Below are positions 49,157-58,567 of a DNA stretch of 64,000 nucleotides, one piece after another. The position numbers were made by a program, and so were the translations under genes. The notes under the pieces were generated by a model that saw only the letters and a program-made list of their open reading frames with translations, was not told the DNA's origin and searched no databases. The stretch is from Treponema sp. (lineage in GTDB: Bacteria; Spirochaetota; Spirochaetia; Treponematales; Treponemataceae). The stretch is taken from positions 3,336 through 67,335 of the forward strand of contig JAEDCY010000009.1 of assembly GCA_016293915.1 (NCBI GenBank), in the 5' to 3' direction. Numbering within the stretch: position 1 is the stretch's first letter; the number at the start of each line of letters is the position of its first letter.

Positions 49157-51010
49157 TTATTCTGACTCGGAAGGCTCAGTATCTGAAGCTGAAGCTGAAT
49201 CTGAAGCAGGAGCTTCCTCTTCTGCAGATACTGTGTTATTTTCTGTACTTTCAACTACAGGAGTTTCCACAACAGGAGCCGGAGCCGGCTTAGCTGCATG
49301 ATAAACGAGTCTTACCTTTTCAACTTGTGATTTATGACGTGACTTCAAAAGCAGAGTTTCACTGCTCTTCTTGTAAACATATCCGGAAGAATTATAAGTC
49401 TCAAAGCGAGGGTCTGTACGGAATGCCATATCATAAATATAGATAGTATTAAACTGAGGAATTCCCTTAAGAATAACGTAATGTGTATCTCCCTCAGGGA
49501 AGTCAATTGTAAAGCTTGCTTCATCGGAATTACCATCATATTTGATTGAACGGGCACAGGTCCAGGCCCAGATTTTGTTTCCATCGGAATCAGAAATCTT
49601 TTCAAAATGTGGATAGAATAAGTTATTATACGCAATAATCGGATAAAGATTGCTGAGGGTTCGCAGATCAAATGAGGTATTTTCTGCAAGATATGAATTA
49701 ACGATTGCATAACCGGCTTTTTCAAGAGTCTCATCGCCACGGAATTTTCCAAAGCGAAGCAGGGCAATACCGGTATCTACAGCCTGATTAACCGAAAGGA
49801 AAGTATCGTTTTCTGAAATTGTAAGAATATTTCCTTCGTAACGGCAGGCTTCTGTAATACGTTCAATACAGCTGTCGAGAACAGGCTCAAGCATTGAAGC
49901 ATAGGCATAAGACAGATTTTCAAGATCAACGTAAACACGGAGAATACCAGAAATTTGAGCAAGTGAAAGTGCTGCAGGATCTGTCTCGGCCGCATTCTTA
50001 AGAAGTTTGAGTACTGTATTCTGGCCCGGATGCAGATAAATGAAATCTGCAATTTTCTGAACAGTAAAGAGGTCAAAAGTACCCTTTTCTGCACTCTCAG
50101 AAATGCGAAGTTCGTAATCTTTAAGAACCTTTTCGAGATTTTCGTTCATATCTTCAAGTGTATTGAAATATGGTGCAGAAAGATAAGTTCTCTGTTTGCT
50201 CTTTTTTACGCTGTCCGGTACTGTCTCAACTGCGCGTAAATAATTTCCTGCTTCGGCCTGAGCCGCAATGTATGAGACGGCAACCTGCTCTGTAATATTT
50301 GACTCAACATTATTTGCCTGAAAGGCTGTAATAAGTTTTCTCTTAAACTGACCTATAGTTTTTGCAAATTCTTCTGCACTGGCAATAGGCTCATTTACGA
50401 TTGAATCAAAGCTGAACTTCTGATTTTCATCATAAACAGAATAGGCTGCTACGTAATTTCTTGGAGTAAAATCAAAGCGTCCGGCATCAACAGCATGTCC
50501 TTCGAGCTCCCACAAACTGCGTTTTCCGGCGAGAACGAGACTGTCTTTTTCTGCCTTCTGAATACTCATGTTTGAAGAATAACTATATGGTATAGAAAAA
50601 TCAGAAATTCCATTTGGTAAATCAGCAAGAATCGCAAGTGAAGAATCTGGAGCTTCTGAAGCAAGTTCAAATGTAACCTTTACACCTTCTGTAAAGTTTA
50701 ATGTTAAAGAAAGTGGTTCAGTCTGTTCTACATCTTTAAGCTGAACAGGAGACTGAATGCCATCTTTTATAATGACAGCAGGATTTGTATCATCACATAC
50801 AAAATTAATACCGTTATAAGAGACTCTGACTTTATTCTTATAGGAAATTTCACCAGAAGGAGATTTTTGTGTTTCAAGGGTAATCTGCAGATTACCGATT
50901 TTTTTAATTATGTTAGAATCTGTTCTAAATTGCAGGACAAAAATGCCGATGATTATAACGATATCGACAATAAGCAGTCCTAATGCTTTTTTTAATATCC
51001 GAATGCTCAT
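49157..51010 (-). CDS. Conserved-looking envelope protein, function unknown
   Basis: A 617-residue protein with one N-terminal membrane helix (about residues 8-28) and the rest outside the cytoplasm. Residues 40-210 are strand-rich; 220-440 look helical and repetitive, with TPR-like spacing; 450-570 return to strands ('THYVILKGIPQFNTIYIYDMAFRTDPRF'). The last 45 residues are a Pro/Val then Glu/Ser/Ala-rich acidic tail. No family recognised. No clear Shine-Dalgarno; TTGAAA, 17 bp, TAAACT ends nine bases before ATG. Divergent from the TPR lipoprotein gene 66 bp away. Confidence 0.65.
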   Translation of the reverse strand: MSIRILKKALGLLIVDIVIIIGIFVLQFRTDSNIIKKIGNLQITLETQKSPSGEISYKNKVRVSYNGINFVCDDTNPAVIIKDGIQSPVQLKDVEQTEPLSLTLNFTEGVKVTFELASEAPDSSLAILADLPNGISDFSIPYSYSSNMSIQKAEKDSLVLAGKRSLWELEGHAVDAGRFDFTPRNYVAAYSVYDENQKFSFDSIVNEPIASAEEFAKTIGQFKRKLITAFQANNVESNITEQVAVSYIAAQAEAGNYLRAVETVPDSVKKSKQRTYLSAPYFNTLEDMNENLEKVLKDYELRISESAEKGTFDLFTVQKIADFIYLHPGQNTVLKLLKNAAETDPAALSLAQISGILRVYVDLENLSYAYASMLEPVLDSCIERITEACRYEGNILTISENDTFLSVNQAVDTGIALLRFGKFRGDETLEKAGYAIVNSYLAENTSFDLRTLSNLYPIIAYNNLFYPHFEKISDSDGNKIWAWTCARSIKYDGNSDEASFTIDFPEGDTHYVILKGIPQFNTIYIYDMAFRTDPRFETYNSSGYVYKKSSETLLLKSRHKSQVEKVRLVYHAAKPAPAPVVETPVVESTENNTVSAEEEAPASDSASASDTEPSESE

Positions 51011-51019
51011 TGTATTAAC

Positions 51020-51048
51020 AGTTTAGCCAATGATTCGGTTAATTTCAA
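51020..51048 (-). promoter_or_regulatory. Possible promoter of the unknown envelope protein gene
   Basis: TTGAAA (51043-51048), 17-bp spacer, TAAACT (51020-51025), nine bases to ATG on the minus strand. The -10 match is only four of six. Confidence 0.4.
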
Positions 51049-51076
51049 CTATATAAAGGAAAGGAATGTAAAAAGA

Positions 51077-52510
51077 ATGATTAAGGAAATTAAGTCAAAG
51101 ATTTTACCGATTCTTGTAGCAGGAGCTCTTTTCGCACCTGCATTTTTCGTTACAGGCTGTGCAACAACACCAGCAGCAGAAACAGAAGCTGCTCCTGAAG
51201 TAACAAAAAAAGAAACGAAAAAAAAGGAACCAGAAGATCCTCCAAACGTAAAATTTGTAAAACAGTTGCAGGCTCTGCTTGCAAAGGGTGATACGAAAGG
51301 AGCAATTGCTCACTTTGATTCTATTCCATCTTCTCTTAAAAACGATCTTGAACTTAAAAATCTGCTGGGTGCCCTTTATTATTCAGACACACAGTATGAC
51401 AACGCAATTACTGTAGCAAATGAAATTCTTGAAATTGATTCAGAAAATATGGATGCCCTTGAACTTATTTCAATGTGTACAAAGGCAAAGGGTGATAAAA
51501 AAGCTTACAAAGAAGCAACAGACAGAATTCTTGCCACAGATCCTTATAACGCTTCGGTTAATATTCAGAAGGCCGAAGAATACGCTGTAAATAAAAAGTA
51601 CAAGCTTGCCCGCGATTCTTATAAAAAAGCCCTTCGCGGTGAACCAGAAAATACAGATGCTCTTTTTGGCTATGCCCAGATGTCTTATTATACAGATGAC
51701 ATAAAGGCCGCATCAGAAAACTTCCAGAAAATTCTTGATAAGGAGCCGGAAAATGCAGCCGCCCTCGCCTATATGGGAAAACTTGCCTGTGAAGATCAGA
51801 ATTATCTTCGTGCAGCAAAATTTGCCCAGGAAGCCCTTAAATATGACGCTACAAATTATGATTACTGGATGGATTATGGTACTTATCTGCGTTATCAGGG
51901 TAAATTTGATGATGCAGCAAAGGCATGGAATAAAGCTGTCGAACTTGATCCGACATATTTCCTAGCTTATGCATATCTTGCAGGAAATTATGATGATCTT
52001 GGAAAATGGGATCTTGCACTTGAAAACTATCGTAAGGTAATCGAAACAAATCCAAAATATTTTTACGCCTATGAATCAACTGCTATTCTTGAATATCATG
52101 CAAAAAATTATGAAAATGCCATCAAGTATTTTACAAAAGCTTATGAATACAGTTCCAGCTATGCTTACACACTTATGATTGCGGCCTGCTGGTTCAAATT
52201 AAATAAGCCTCTTGAAGCAAAAAAGGTTCTTACGGCACAGCTTAAAAAACTCGACCCTAATTCTAACGAATACGCTCTTGTTCGTTTTTATAACGATGCC
52301 TATAACAGAAACGCAGAGTCAAATCTTGTACAGAAAATCGCAAAAGAAACTAATAGTAATAATCGCGGTAAAATGCTATTCTATCTGGGACTTTATTACG
52401 AATTGAACAATGCCGAAGAGCTTGCCAATGAATATTATGCAAAAGTCACAAATATGAAAGCTCCTATGTTCTTTGAATACAGGATTGCCGAATGGGGATT
52501 ATCTAAATGA
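51077..52510 (+). CDS. TPR-repeat lipoprotein
   Basis: A 477-residue lipoprotein: lipobox VTGC (Cys28), then an Ala/Glu/Lys-rich tether and about eleven TPR repeats (about 65-470; for example 'NTDALFGYAQMSYYTDDIKAASENFQKILDKEP' split over two helices). A periplasm-facing scaffold for protein complexes is the usual role; the partner is unknown. AAGGAAAGG precedes ATG. Its stop overlaps the next gene (ATGA), so it is coupled to the TraB protein. Confidence 0.85.
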   Translation: MIKEIKSKILPILVAGALFAPAFFVTGCATTPAAETEAAPEVTKKETKKKEPEDPPNVKFVKQLQALLAKGDTKGAIAHFDSIPSSLKNDLELKNLLGALYYSDTQYDNAITVANEILEIDSENMDALELISMCTKAKGDKKAYKEATDRILATDPYNASVNIQKAEEYAVNKKYKLARDSYKKALRGEPENTDALFGYAQMSYYTDDIKAASENFQKILDKEPENAAALAYMGKLACEDQNYLRAAKFAQEALKYDATNYDYWMDYGTYLRYQGKFDDAAKAWNKAVELDPTYFLAYAYLAGNYDDLGKWDLALENYRKVIETNPKYFYAYESTAILEYHAKNYENAIKYFTKAYEYSSSYAYTLMIAACWFKLNKPLEAKKVLTAQLKKLDPNSNEYALVRFYNDAYNRNAESNLVQKIAKETNSNNRGKMLFYLGLYYELNNAEELANEYYAKVTNMKAPMFFEYRIAEWGLSK

Positions 52511-53688
52511 GTCAGACTCAAATAAAACTGGAACTTGGCGGACGTACAATTACGCTGATTGGTACAGCTCATGTTTCTAAAGAAAGTGTTGAAGAAGTAA
52601 AAAACACTATAAATGAATTAAATCCAGACTGTGTTGCAGTAGAACTCGATGAAAAGCGCGCAGATTCAATCAAAAATCCGTCGCGCTACAGTCAGCTGGA
52701 TCTTGTAAAAATTATTAAAAGAAAAGAAGGCTTTCTTCTGCTTGCAAATCTTGTACTTGCTTCTTACCAGCGCAGAATGGGTCTTAATGCAGGGGTAAAA
52801 CCCGGTGATGAAATGATTGCAGCAATGAACGCTGCAGAAGAAAAGCAGATTCGCTGCACTCTTGTAGACCGACCTATTCAGATTACGCTAAAACGCGCAT
52901 GGGGTAAAAACTCTTTCTGGGGAAAATGTAAGCTTTTTGCAATGCTGCTTTCAAGTGCCTTCAGTAAAGAAGAAGTAGATCCTGCAGAAATTGAAAAACT
53001 TAAAGAACGCAACGAAATGGATTCCATGATGAATGAGCTTTCGGAATATATGCCTGTAATCAAACAGGTTTTAATTGATGAACGCGACCAGTATCTTGCT
53101 TCGAAAATCTGGAGTTCAGAAGGAAATAATATTGTTGCAGTTTTAGGCGCAGGCCACTTACCTGGAGTTCAGGCTCATCTTGAAAAGCTTGGAGCTGGAA
53201 GTGAAAGCGCAGATGTAGAAGAGATTTCTAAATTGCCACGCCCTGGCATTCTTGGAAAACTTCTTGCTTTTATAATTCCGGCCTGTATTATAGGACTTAT
53301 TGCAGCAGGATTTATTTATGGTGGAGTTCATGCAGGAACTCAGATTCTTTCAACCTGGTTCTTATGGAATGCAATTCCAGCTGCAATTCTTACGGCTGTA
53401 GCTTTTGGTCACCCGCTTACAATTCTTGTCGGCTTTGTAGCTGCACCTTTTACTTCTCTTTGTCCTTTTATAGGAGTGGGCTTTTGTACTGCTATTGTTC
53501 AGGCAATCGTATGCAAGCCAAAAGTAAGTGATATGGAAACTCTGCAGGATGATGTATCAAGTCTTAAAAGCTTTTATAAAAACAGAATTCTCCGCGCCCT
53601 GCTGGTTTTCATTTTGTCGTCACTGGGAAGTACGCTGGGAACCTTTATTGGTGGCGCAGATATTATTGGTATTCTGAGTAATATTTAA
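52507..53688 (+). CDS. TraB-family membrane protein
   Basis: A 393-residue protein. Residues 1-230 are a TraB/PrgY-type domain: 'ITLIGTAHVSKESVEEV' and 'NPDCVAVELDEKR' near the start and 'VAVLGAGHLPGVQAHL' near 215, with conserved GTAHVS and GxGH. Four to five membrane helices follow (about 250-390). In enterococci such proteins reduce pheromone activity; the wider family may be metal-dependent peptidases, but the substrate here is unknown. The start codon overlaps the stop of the TPR lipoprotein by four bases. Confidence 0.88.
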   Translation: MSQTQIKLELGGRTITLIGTAHVSKESVEEVKNTINELNPDCVAVELDEKRADSIKNPSRYSQLDLVKIIKRKEGFLLLANLVLASYQRRMGLNAGVKPGDEMIAAMNAAEEKQIRCTLVDRPIQITLKRAWGKNSFWGKCKLFAMLLSSAFSKEEVDPAEIEKLKERNEMDSMMNELSEYMPVIKQVLIDERDQYLASKIWSSEGNNIVAVLGAGHLPGVQAHLEKLGAGSESADVEEISKLPRPGILGKLLAFIIPACIIGLIAAGFIYGGVHAGTQILSTWFLWNAIPAAILTAVAFGHPLTILVGFVAAPFTSLCPFIGVGFCTAIVQAIVCKPKVSDMETLQDDVSSLKSFYKNRILRALLVFILSSLGSTLGTFIGGADIIGILSNI

Positions 53689-53689
53689 T

Positions 53690-53819
53690 AATTGTAACAT
53701 GGATTTGGAATTACCAACATAATTACAAATCCGTGAGACAAAATTAAGACTTTTCTTATTTTCATCAAAATCAGTTTCTTTTTTTATTGTTTTCGGTTTA
53801 AATTAATAACGAGGACAAT
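53690..53819 (+). other. Gap between TraB and TolC-like genes
   Basis: Holds an inverted repeat GGATTTG...CAAATCC with an inner AATTA/TAATT pair (about 53702-53735). No T-run follows at once. It may terminate or attenuate the upstream operon. Confidence 0.4.
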
Positions 53820-55262
53820 ATGAAAAAGAAACACTTTTTTTTATTCAGCACATCTCTTTTCTTTCTGGCAATAATTAATGCAGAGCCTCAGAGTTCTCAA
53901 AGGCTGCCAGACACAACTCCCCTTCTGCTTTCTTATGTAGAAAACGATGCAGAACTCAAAAATCTTATACTTGCCGCAAAAAAGTCAGCACTTTCATATC
54001 AGAGCGCAAAAATTGATACAGGCTTTGATGTTACCCTTTCAAGTGGAAGCGTGACTCTGCAGGTGAACGACGATGGAACAAAATTAACAGCAAAACCTTC
54101 TGTTAAGATGAGCCTTCCTCAGGCTTCGAATCTTTCTGTTACAGCACAGACAAATTTTTCATCTGAATCAAGTAATACTTCTTTAAGTAACACTTCTGTT
54201 GCTGTTGGAATTGATATAATCTCTTCTGCCGTTATTTCTAATAAACTTACAAAACTTAAGGCCGAACGCGCAGTAACAGAAGCCCAGCGTAAAATCGAAA
54301 AGCGGGCAATTGCTGCTGAAAAAGAGTTTTACACAGCTCTTAAAAACCTGCTTTCTTCTATTAATACTATCATGACAAAACGCCAGACTTTATACGAAGA
54401 TTCTATTGATTTTGAAGCTATAAAAGTTCAGGGCTATTCAGAATCGTCTTCTACCTACAGACAGGCTGAGCTTAAAGTTATTTCAGATCAGCATGAAATT
54501 GACAGCGCAATTCACAGTTTTAAATATGATTGTGTTGTCTTCTATAAACGATGCGGTTACGACCTTGAGATTGATGACAAGGCAGACCTTATGAGCTTTG
54601 TTCCTTCAGGAATTGATGAAGTTGAACCTGCAGATATTTTGAAGTTTGATAAAGCGCTTTATACAGAAATAGAAAACGCAAACTGGACTTATTACATCAA
54701 CTCAATGGAGCGTTCTTCAAAAAAGAATTACGGCCTTTCTGCAAGTGCCGGCTACACCTTTGATAATTCCATTACAAACTCTGATTCTATCGATGCAGGA
54801 TTAAGCGGAACATTCGGAGGGCTTACGGTTGGAGCAGGCATCAGTTTACCTGTAAAAAGCAGCCAGTCTTCTATTTCACCGGCATATACATTAAGTGCAA
54901 GTCTTAATCCGAATACCTTTCGTAAAAACAGCATAACAAAAAAACAAAATGTACTTACAGAAGAACAGGAGCTGCTTGCAATCCAGACTGCAGAATCTGC
55001 TTATGAAACAAAGGTTGTAGAATTCCAGCAGAAACTTGATACCCTGCTTTGGGAAAAGAAAACTGTAGAAGAAAATATTTCCATGTATGGTGATCTTGAA
55101 AAAGATATGGCACAGTTATATCAGCAGGGGTATATCAACGAAACAGATTATCTTTCTGCTAAGAATAATTTGAACAGCAGTATTATTAAAAAAATTTCAA
55201 ATCTTATTGATTTGATTATATACAACGACGATGTAATTTCTAATTTTGTTAGTGAAAATTAA
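53820..55262 (+). CDS. TolC-family outer-membrane efflux protein
   Basis: A 480-residue exported protein with a signal peptide (about 1-21, cleaved before EPQ). Two long helical coiled-coil stretches ('KLKAERAVTEAQRKIEKRAIAAEKEFYTAL' region at 140-200; 'ESAYETKVVEFQQKLDTLLWEKKTVEENI' region at 390-430) alternate with strand-rich barrel segments ('YGLSASAGYTF', 'GLTVGAGISLPV'), the TolC plan. Sequence similarity is weak, and the call leans on the adaptor and ABC genes that follow. GAGGACAAT precedes ATG. First of a four-gene export set. Confidence 0.75.
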   Translation: MKKKHFFLFSTSLFFLAIINAEPQSSQRLPDTTPLLLSYVENDAELKNLILAAKKSALSYQSAKIDTGFDVTLSSGSVTLQVNDDGTKLTAKPSVKMSLPQASNLSVTAQTNFSSESSNTSLSNTSVAVGIDIISSAVISNKLTKLKAERAVTEAQRKIEKRAIAAEKEFYTALKNLLSSINTIMTKRQTLYEDSIDFEAIKVQGYSESSSTYRQAELKVISDQHEIDSAIHSFKYDCVVFYKRCGYDLEIDDKADLMSFVPSGIDEVEPADILKFDKALYTEIENANWTYYINSMERSSKKNYGLSASAGYTFDNSITNSDSIDAGLSGTFGGLTVGAGISLPVKSSQSSISPAYTLSASLNPNTFRKNSITKKQNVLTEEQELLAIQTAESAYETKVVEFQQKLDTLLWEKKTVEENISMYGDLEKDMAQLYQQGYINETDYLSAKNNLNSSIIKKISNLIDLIIYNDDVISNFVSEN

Positions 55263-55263
55263 C

Positions 55264-55400
55264 GTCATCCCGAACTTAGGGAGCGACGGCTGAAAGCCGA
55301 TAAAATGCTCCAGTGGAGCATTTTAAGCGAGTCTCCGAGCAGCTATGCTGCGAAGGTGTAGAGATCTATATAAAAGATGCTGAAACAAGTTCAGCATGAC
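55264..55400 (+). repeat. Family B structured repeat, copy B3
   Basis: Begins GTCATCCCGAAC immediately after the TolC-like stop codon and ends GTTCAGCATGAC. 93 bases are identical to B2. Hairpin at 55302-55324. It sits inside the export operon, before the adaptor gene. Confidence 0.85.
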
Positions 55401-55419
55401 AGTGGATAAGGATGGAACT

Positions 55420-56499
55420 ATGAAAAAGAAGATTAAAATAATTATTATTTGCGCGGCAATTCTGCTTGTAATTGGAGCAGCTTTGTTTATATTAAAAAAT
55501 CTTTTGAGCAGCAAAAAGGCCGAAAAGGTTTACTATACTGCAAACCTTGAGACTTATGAAAATATTATCGAAATCTCGGGGACTGTTGCCGCAGCCCAGG
55601 AGCAGACTTTACAGGCCCGCTCTGCAGGAACCGTTACAGCAGTTTATGTGAAGGCTGGTGACAAGGTAAAGAAAGGCGACGTAATTATTCAGCTGGATGA
55701 TTCGGAACAGCTTTATAACCTCGAAAAGCAGGAATACAACATGGCAACAAAGAAGTTGACCGCCTCGGCGCGTGAATTAAAGCTGCTGGAAACGGAGCGG
55801 AACTCGCTTTTGCAGAAGGTGGAAGACCGCAAGGTTACTGCAACCTTTGATGGAATTATTGCGGATTTAGATGTTGCTGTAGGTGACTCACTGGAAGCAA
55901 AAGATACTGTAGGAACTCTTGTAAATATTGATTATCTCACTGCAGAAGTTGAAGTCACCGAAACTGATGTTTCAAAGCTTCAGATCGGACAGACTGTAAA
56001 CTTCACATTCCCTGCTTACAGCAATAAAACCGTACAAGGTTATGTTACCGGATGGCCTGCGATTGGAGAAATCACTTCGCGAGGAGCTACTGTTGTAAAG
56101 GCAGAACTCCGCATCGATGAATACCCGGAAGAAATTCTTCCAAACTTTTCATTCACAGGTAGAATTGAAATCAGTCCTACAGAGCAGTATGTTGTAGTTT
56201 CACGCTATGCAATAGGTTATGAAAACAAAGAGCCTTATGTTGTACTTGCCAAGGGAAATGAGAAAATTTCAGTGAAGGTTCAGCCTTATGGTAATGAATA
56301 TGTAAAGGTTCTTGAAGGACTTGAAGGCGGCGAGGTTCTGATTCAACAAACTACTCCTAAACGTTCGGGCATGAACAGAAACAGAAATGGTAGTGGAAGT
56401 GGCAGCGGCTCACAAAGAAATGGAAGCGGTGGCAACGGAATCTCTGGGGCTGGCGGCTTTCCTGGTGGTGGCTTCCCGGGCGGCCCTGGTCCAATGTAG
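55420..56499 (+). CDS. MacA/HlyD-type periplasmic adaptor
   Basis: A 359-residue adaptor: membrane anchor (about 5-27), split lipoyl domain ('TLQARSAGTVTAVYVKAGDKVKKGDVI' is the first half and 'VTATFDGIIADLDVAVGDSL' the second), a short helical hairpin (about 105-130), a beta-barrel domain and membrane-proximal strands. The last 35 residues are Gly/Ser/Pro-rich. It links the ABC transporter with the TolC-like protein. Start at the ATG preceded by AAGGA; an in-frame ATG eight codons earlier lies in the repeat end and lacks a ribosome site. Confidence 0.87.
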   Translation: MKKKIKIIIICAAILLVIGAALFILKNLLSSKKAEKVYYTANLETYENIIEISGTVAAAQEQTLQARSAGTVTAVYVKAGDKVKKGDVIIQLDDSEQLYNLEKQEYNMATKKLTASARELKLLETERNSLLQKVEDRKVTATFDGIIADLDVAVGDSLEAKDTVGTLVNIDYLTAEVEVTETDVSKLQIGQTVNFTFPAYSNKTVQGYVTGWPAIGEITSRGATVVKAELRIDEYPEEILPNFSFTGRIEISPTEQYVVVSRYAIGYENKEPYVVLAKGNEKISVKVQPYGNEYVKVLEGLEGGEVLIQQTTPKRSGMNRNRNGSGSGSGSQRNGSGGNGISGAGGFPGGGFPGGPGPM

Positions 56500-56508
56500 G
56501 AGGCTGAT

Positions 56509-57195
56509 ATGGAAAATGTTGTCAGTCTGACAAACGTTGTAAAAACCTACGTCATGGGCGAAAACGAGGTTCATGCCTTACGTGGAATCAGTTTTGATAT
56601 TAAGCAGGGTGAGTTCGTTTCTATCATGGGACCTTCGGGTTCTGGAAAATCAACCTGCATGAATATGATAGGCTGTCTCGACCGCCCTAATTCGGGCATT
56701 GTAAAAATTAATGAAAGGGAAACTGCCGCTATGTCGGAAAAGGAGCTTGCTCTCCTACGAAATCAGACGGTTGGTTTTGTCTTCCAGCAGTATCATCTGA
56801 TTCCGGCTATGAACATTCTGGAAAATGTAATGCTGCCTTTGAAATACCAGAAGGTAGAGCGAGTCGTAAGAATGGAAAAAGCAAAGGCTGCGCTGGAAGC
56901 GGTAGGGCTTGGAGAACGAATCCATCATAAGCCACATGAACTTTCGGGTGGTCAGAAACAGCGTGTCGCAATTGCCCGCGCCATGGTTACCCAACCCAAG
57001 ATTCTTTTAGCGGATGAACCAACAGGAGCTCTGGACACAGAAACCGGTAAGCAGGTAATGGAAATGTTCCGCGCGATAAACCGCGACCAGGGCACTACAA
57101 TCATCATTGTTACTCACGACCCTCGTATCGGCGAGTCAACTGAACGCTGCATCCGCATTCTGGACGGGCAACTTGTAGCGCAGGTGGTTGAGTAA
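56509..57195 (+). CDS. MacB-type ABC transporter ATP-binding protein
   Basis: A 228-residue ATPase: Walker A GPSGSGKST (about 41-49), Q-loop 'FVFQQYHLIPAM', signature LSGGQKQRVAIARAM (about 144), Walker B ILLADEPTGALD, switch His in 'IIVTHDP'. AGGAGG before ATG, ten bases after the adaptor stop. The last three residues and stop (VVE, TAA... read as GTG GTT GAG TAA) come from a family A palindrome, so the repeat defines the C-terminus. Confidence 0.94.
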   Translation: MENVVSLTNVVKTYVMGENEVHALRGISFDIKQGEFVSIMGPSGSGKSTCMNMIGCLDRPNSGIVKINERETAAMSEKELALLRNQTVGFVFQQYHLIPAMNILENVMLPLKYQKVERVVRMEKAKAALEAVGLGERIHHKPHELSGGQKQRVAIARAMVTQPKILLADEPTGALDTETGKQVMEMFRAINRDQGTTIIIVTHDPRIGESTERCIRILDGQLVAQVVE

Positions 57196-57258
57196 CCCGA
57201 AGGGTTTATCGAAACCACCTTCTCGAAAACTGCGGTAGTATCGACAAGCTCAACCACC
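57183..57258. repeat. Inverted pair of family A palindromes between ABC genes
   Basis: A long unit at 57183-57219 (inner stem AACCC-GAA-GGGTT) overlapping the ATPase stop codon, and a short 25-bp unit at 57234-57258 in the other orientation, close to the permease ribosome site AAGGAG. Confidence 0.9.
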
Positions 57259-57276
57259 GTATTTCAAGGAGACTTT

Positions 57277-58464
57277 ATGTTAGAAGATTTTATCAATGCT
57301 TTCAAAAACTTTAAGAGTAATAAAACCCGCACCTTTCTTTCCCTGCTTGGTGTAATCATAGGCGTTGCATCTGTAATCGTGATTACCAGTATGGGAAGCA
57401 GTTCTACTAAGCAGATTGAAAATACTTTTGGCAGTGCAGGCCTTGATGTGGTAAATGTTAGTGCCGGTTTTATGAGCCGTCGCGGTGCATCTTCATCTGT
57501 AGTTTTTGATGAAGCGGCCCGCACTGAATTATTTGACAACATTGCCGACATCAAAAAAATCTGGTACAAAAATACCCTCAATGTTACCATGACCTACGGC
57601 GAAACCTCTTCCTCTGTAAACTGTTCTGCCATAGAAAGCGGCTACCTGGAGATGTACAATCTTGAACTTGAAAAAGGAAGCTTCTTTACTGTCACCGACA
57701 ACGAGGAAGGCACTCAGAAAATCATTTTGAACCATGATACTGCTGAAAATTATTTTCCGGATGGAGATGCTGTAGGCAAACAGGTAATTCTCGTTGCAAG
57801 CAAAACCACCTTTACCTTTGAAGTAATAGGTGTCTTAAAAGAACAGACAACCGGAATGGAAAACGGCTCTGCCTTTATTCCCCGTGGCTTTTATGCAAAG
57901 AAAATCAAGCCGAATCCGGCCGCTGCAAATGTAATGGTTCAGGCAAACTCACAAGACAAGGCCGTATCTCTTGCAACAGAAATCAAAAGCTATTACACAG
58001 AAAAAACTGGCTCTGAATATTATGTAAACGTGACCAGCATGCAGTCTATGCTGGATCAGATGAGTGAGATTACCAGCACTATGAGCATCATGCTTAGCGC
58101 CATTGCGGCAATTTCTCTTCTGGTTGGCGGCATTGGAATTATGAACATAATGATTGTTACCGTTACAGAACGTAAGCAGGAAATAGGAATCAGAAAAGCA
58201 CTAGGAGCAAGCCCCGCAGATATAAGACAGCAGTTTTTGATAGAATCGGCAAGCATTACACTGCTGGGCGGAATAATGGGAATAATTGTTGGCATAGCGG
58301 TAAGTCTTGCGGTAGAGTATGTGCAGTCTAATGCCCTGATTATCAGCTGGAATGCCTGCCTGGTTTCATTTATATTTTCTGTATTTGTAGGAATATTCTT
58401 TGGACTGAATCCGGCAAGCAGAGCTGCGAAACTGGATCCGGTTGTGGCTTTAAGTGGGGAATAG
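57277..58464 (+). CDS. MacB/FtsX-type ABC transporter permease
   Basis: A 395-residue permease with four membrane helices: TM1 'FLSLLGVIIGVASVIVI' near the N-terminus, a periplasmic core domain of about 210 residues, then three helices from about 270 on ('IAAISLLVGGIGIMNIMIV', 'LLGGIMGIIVGIAVSLAV', 'CLVSFIFSVFVGIFFGL'). 'ERKQEIGIRKALGA' is the usual MacB/FtsX coupling motif. With the ATPase, adaptor and TolC-like protein it forms a tripartite exporter for a peptide, lipoprotein or drug; cargo unknown. AAGGAG before ATG. Confidence 0.92.
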   Translation: MLEDFINAFKNFKSNKTRTFLSLLGVIIGVASVIVITSMGSSSTKQIENTFGSAGLDVVNVSAGFMSRRGASSSVVFDEAARTELFDNIADIKKIWYKNTLNVTMTYGETSSSVNCSAIESGYLEMYNLELEKGSFFTVTDNEEGTQKIILNHDTAENYFPDGDAVGKQVILVASKTTFTFEVIGVLKEQTTGMENGSAFIPRGFYAKKIKPNPAAANVMVQANSQDKAVSLATEIKSYYTEKTGSEYYVNVTSMQSMLDQMSEITSTMSIMLSAIAAISLLVGGIGIMNIMIVTVTERKQEIGIRKALGASPADIRQQFLIESASITLLGGIMGIIVGIAVSLAVEYVQSNALIISWNACLVSFIFSVFVGIFFGLNPASRAAKLDPVVALSGE

Positions 58465-58469
58465 AAAAT

Positions 58470-58566
58470 GGTGGTTTCGATACACGCTGCTAAGCAGCGC
58501 ACTCAACCACCGGACAAACACCAGACGACCGGTGGTTGAGTAGCCCGAAGGGCGTATCGAAACCAC
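58470..58566. repeat. Pair of family A palindromes after the export operon
   Basis: Units at 58470-58511 (inner stem CGCTGC-TAA-GCAGCG) and 58531-58566 (inner stem GCCC-GAA-GGGC) in opposite orientation. They separate the permease from the convergent hypothetical gene; the second unit ends 1 bp from that gene's stop codon. Confidence 0.9.
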
Positions 58567-58567
58567 A

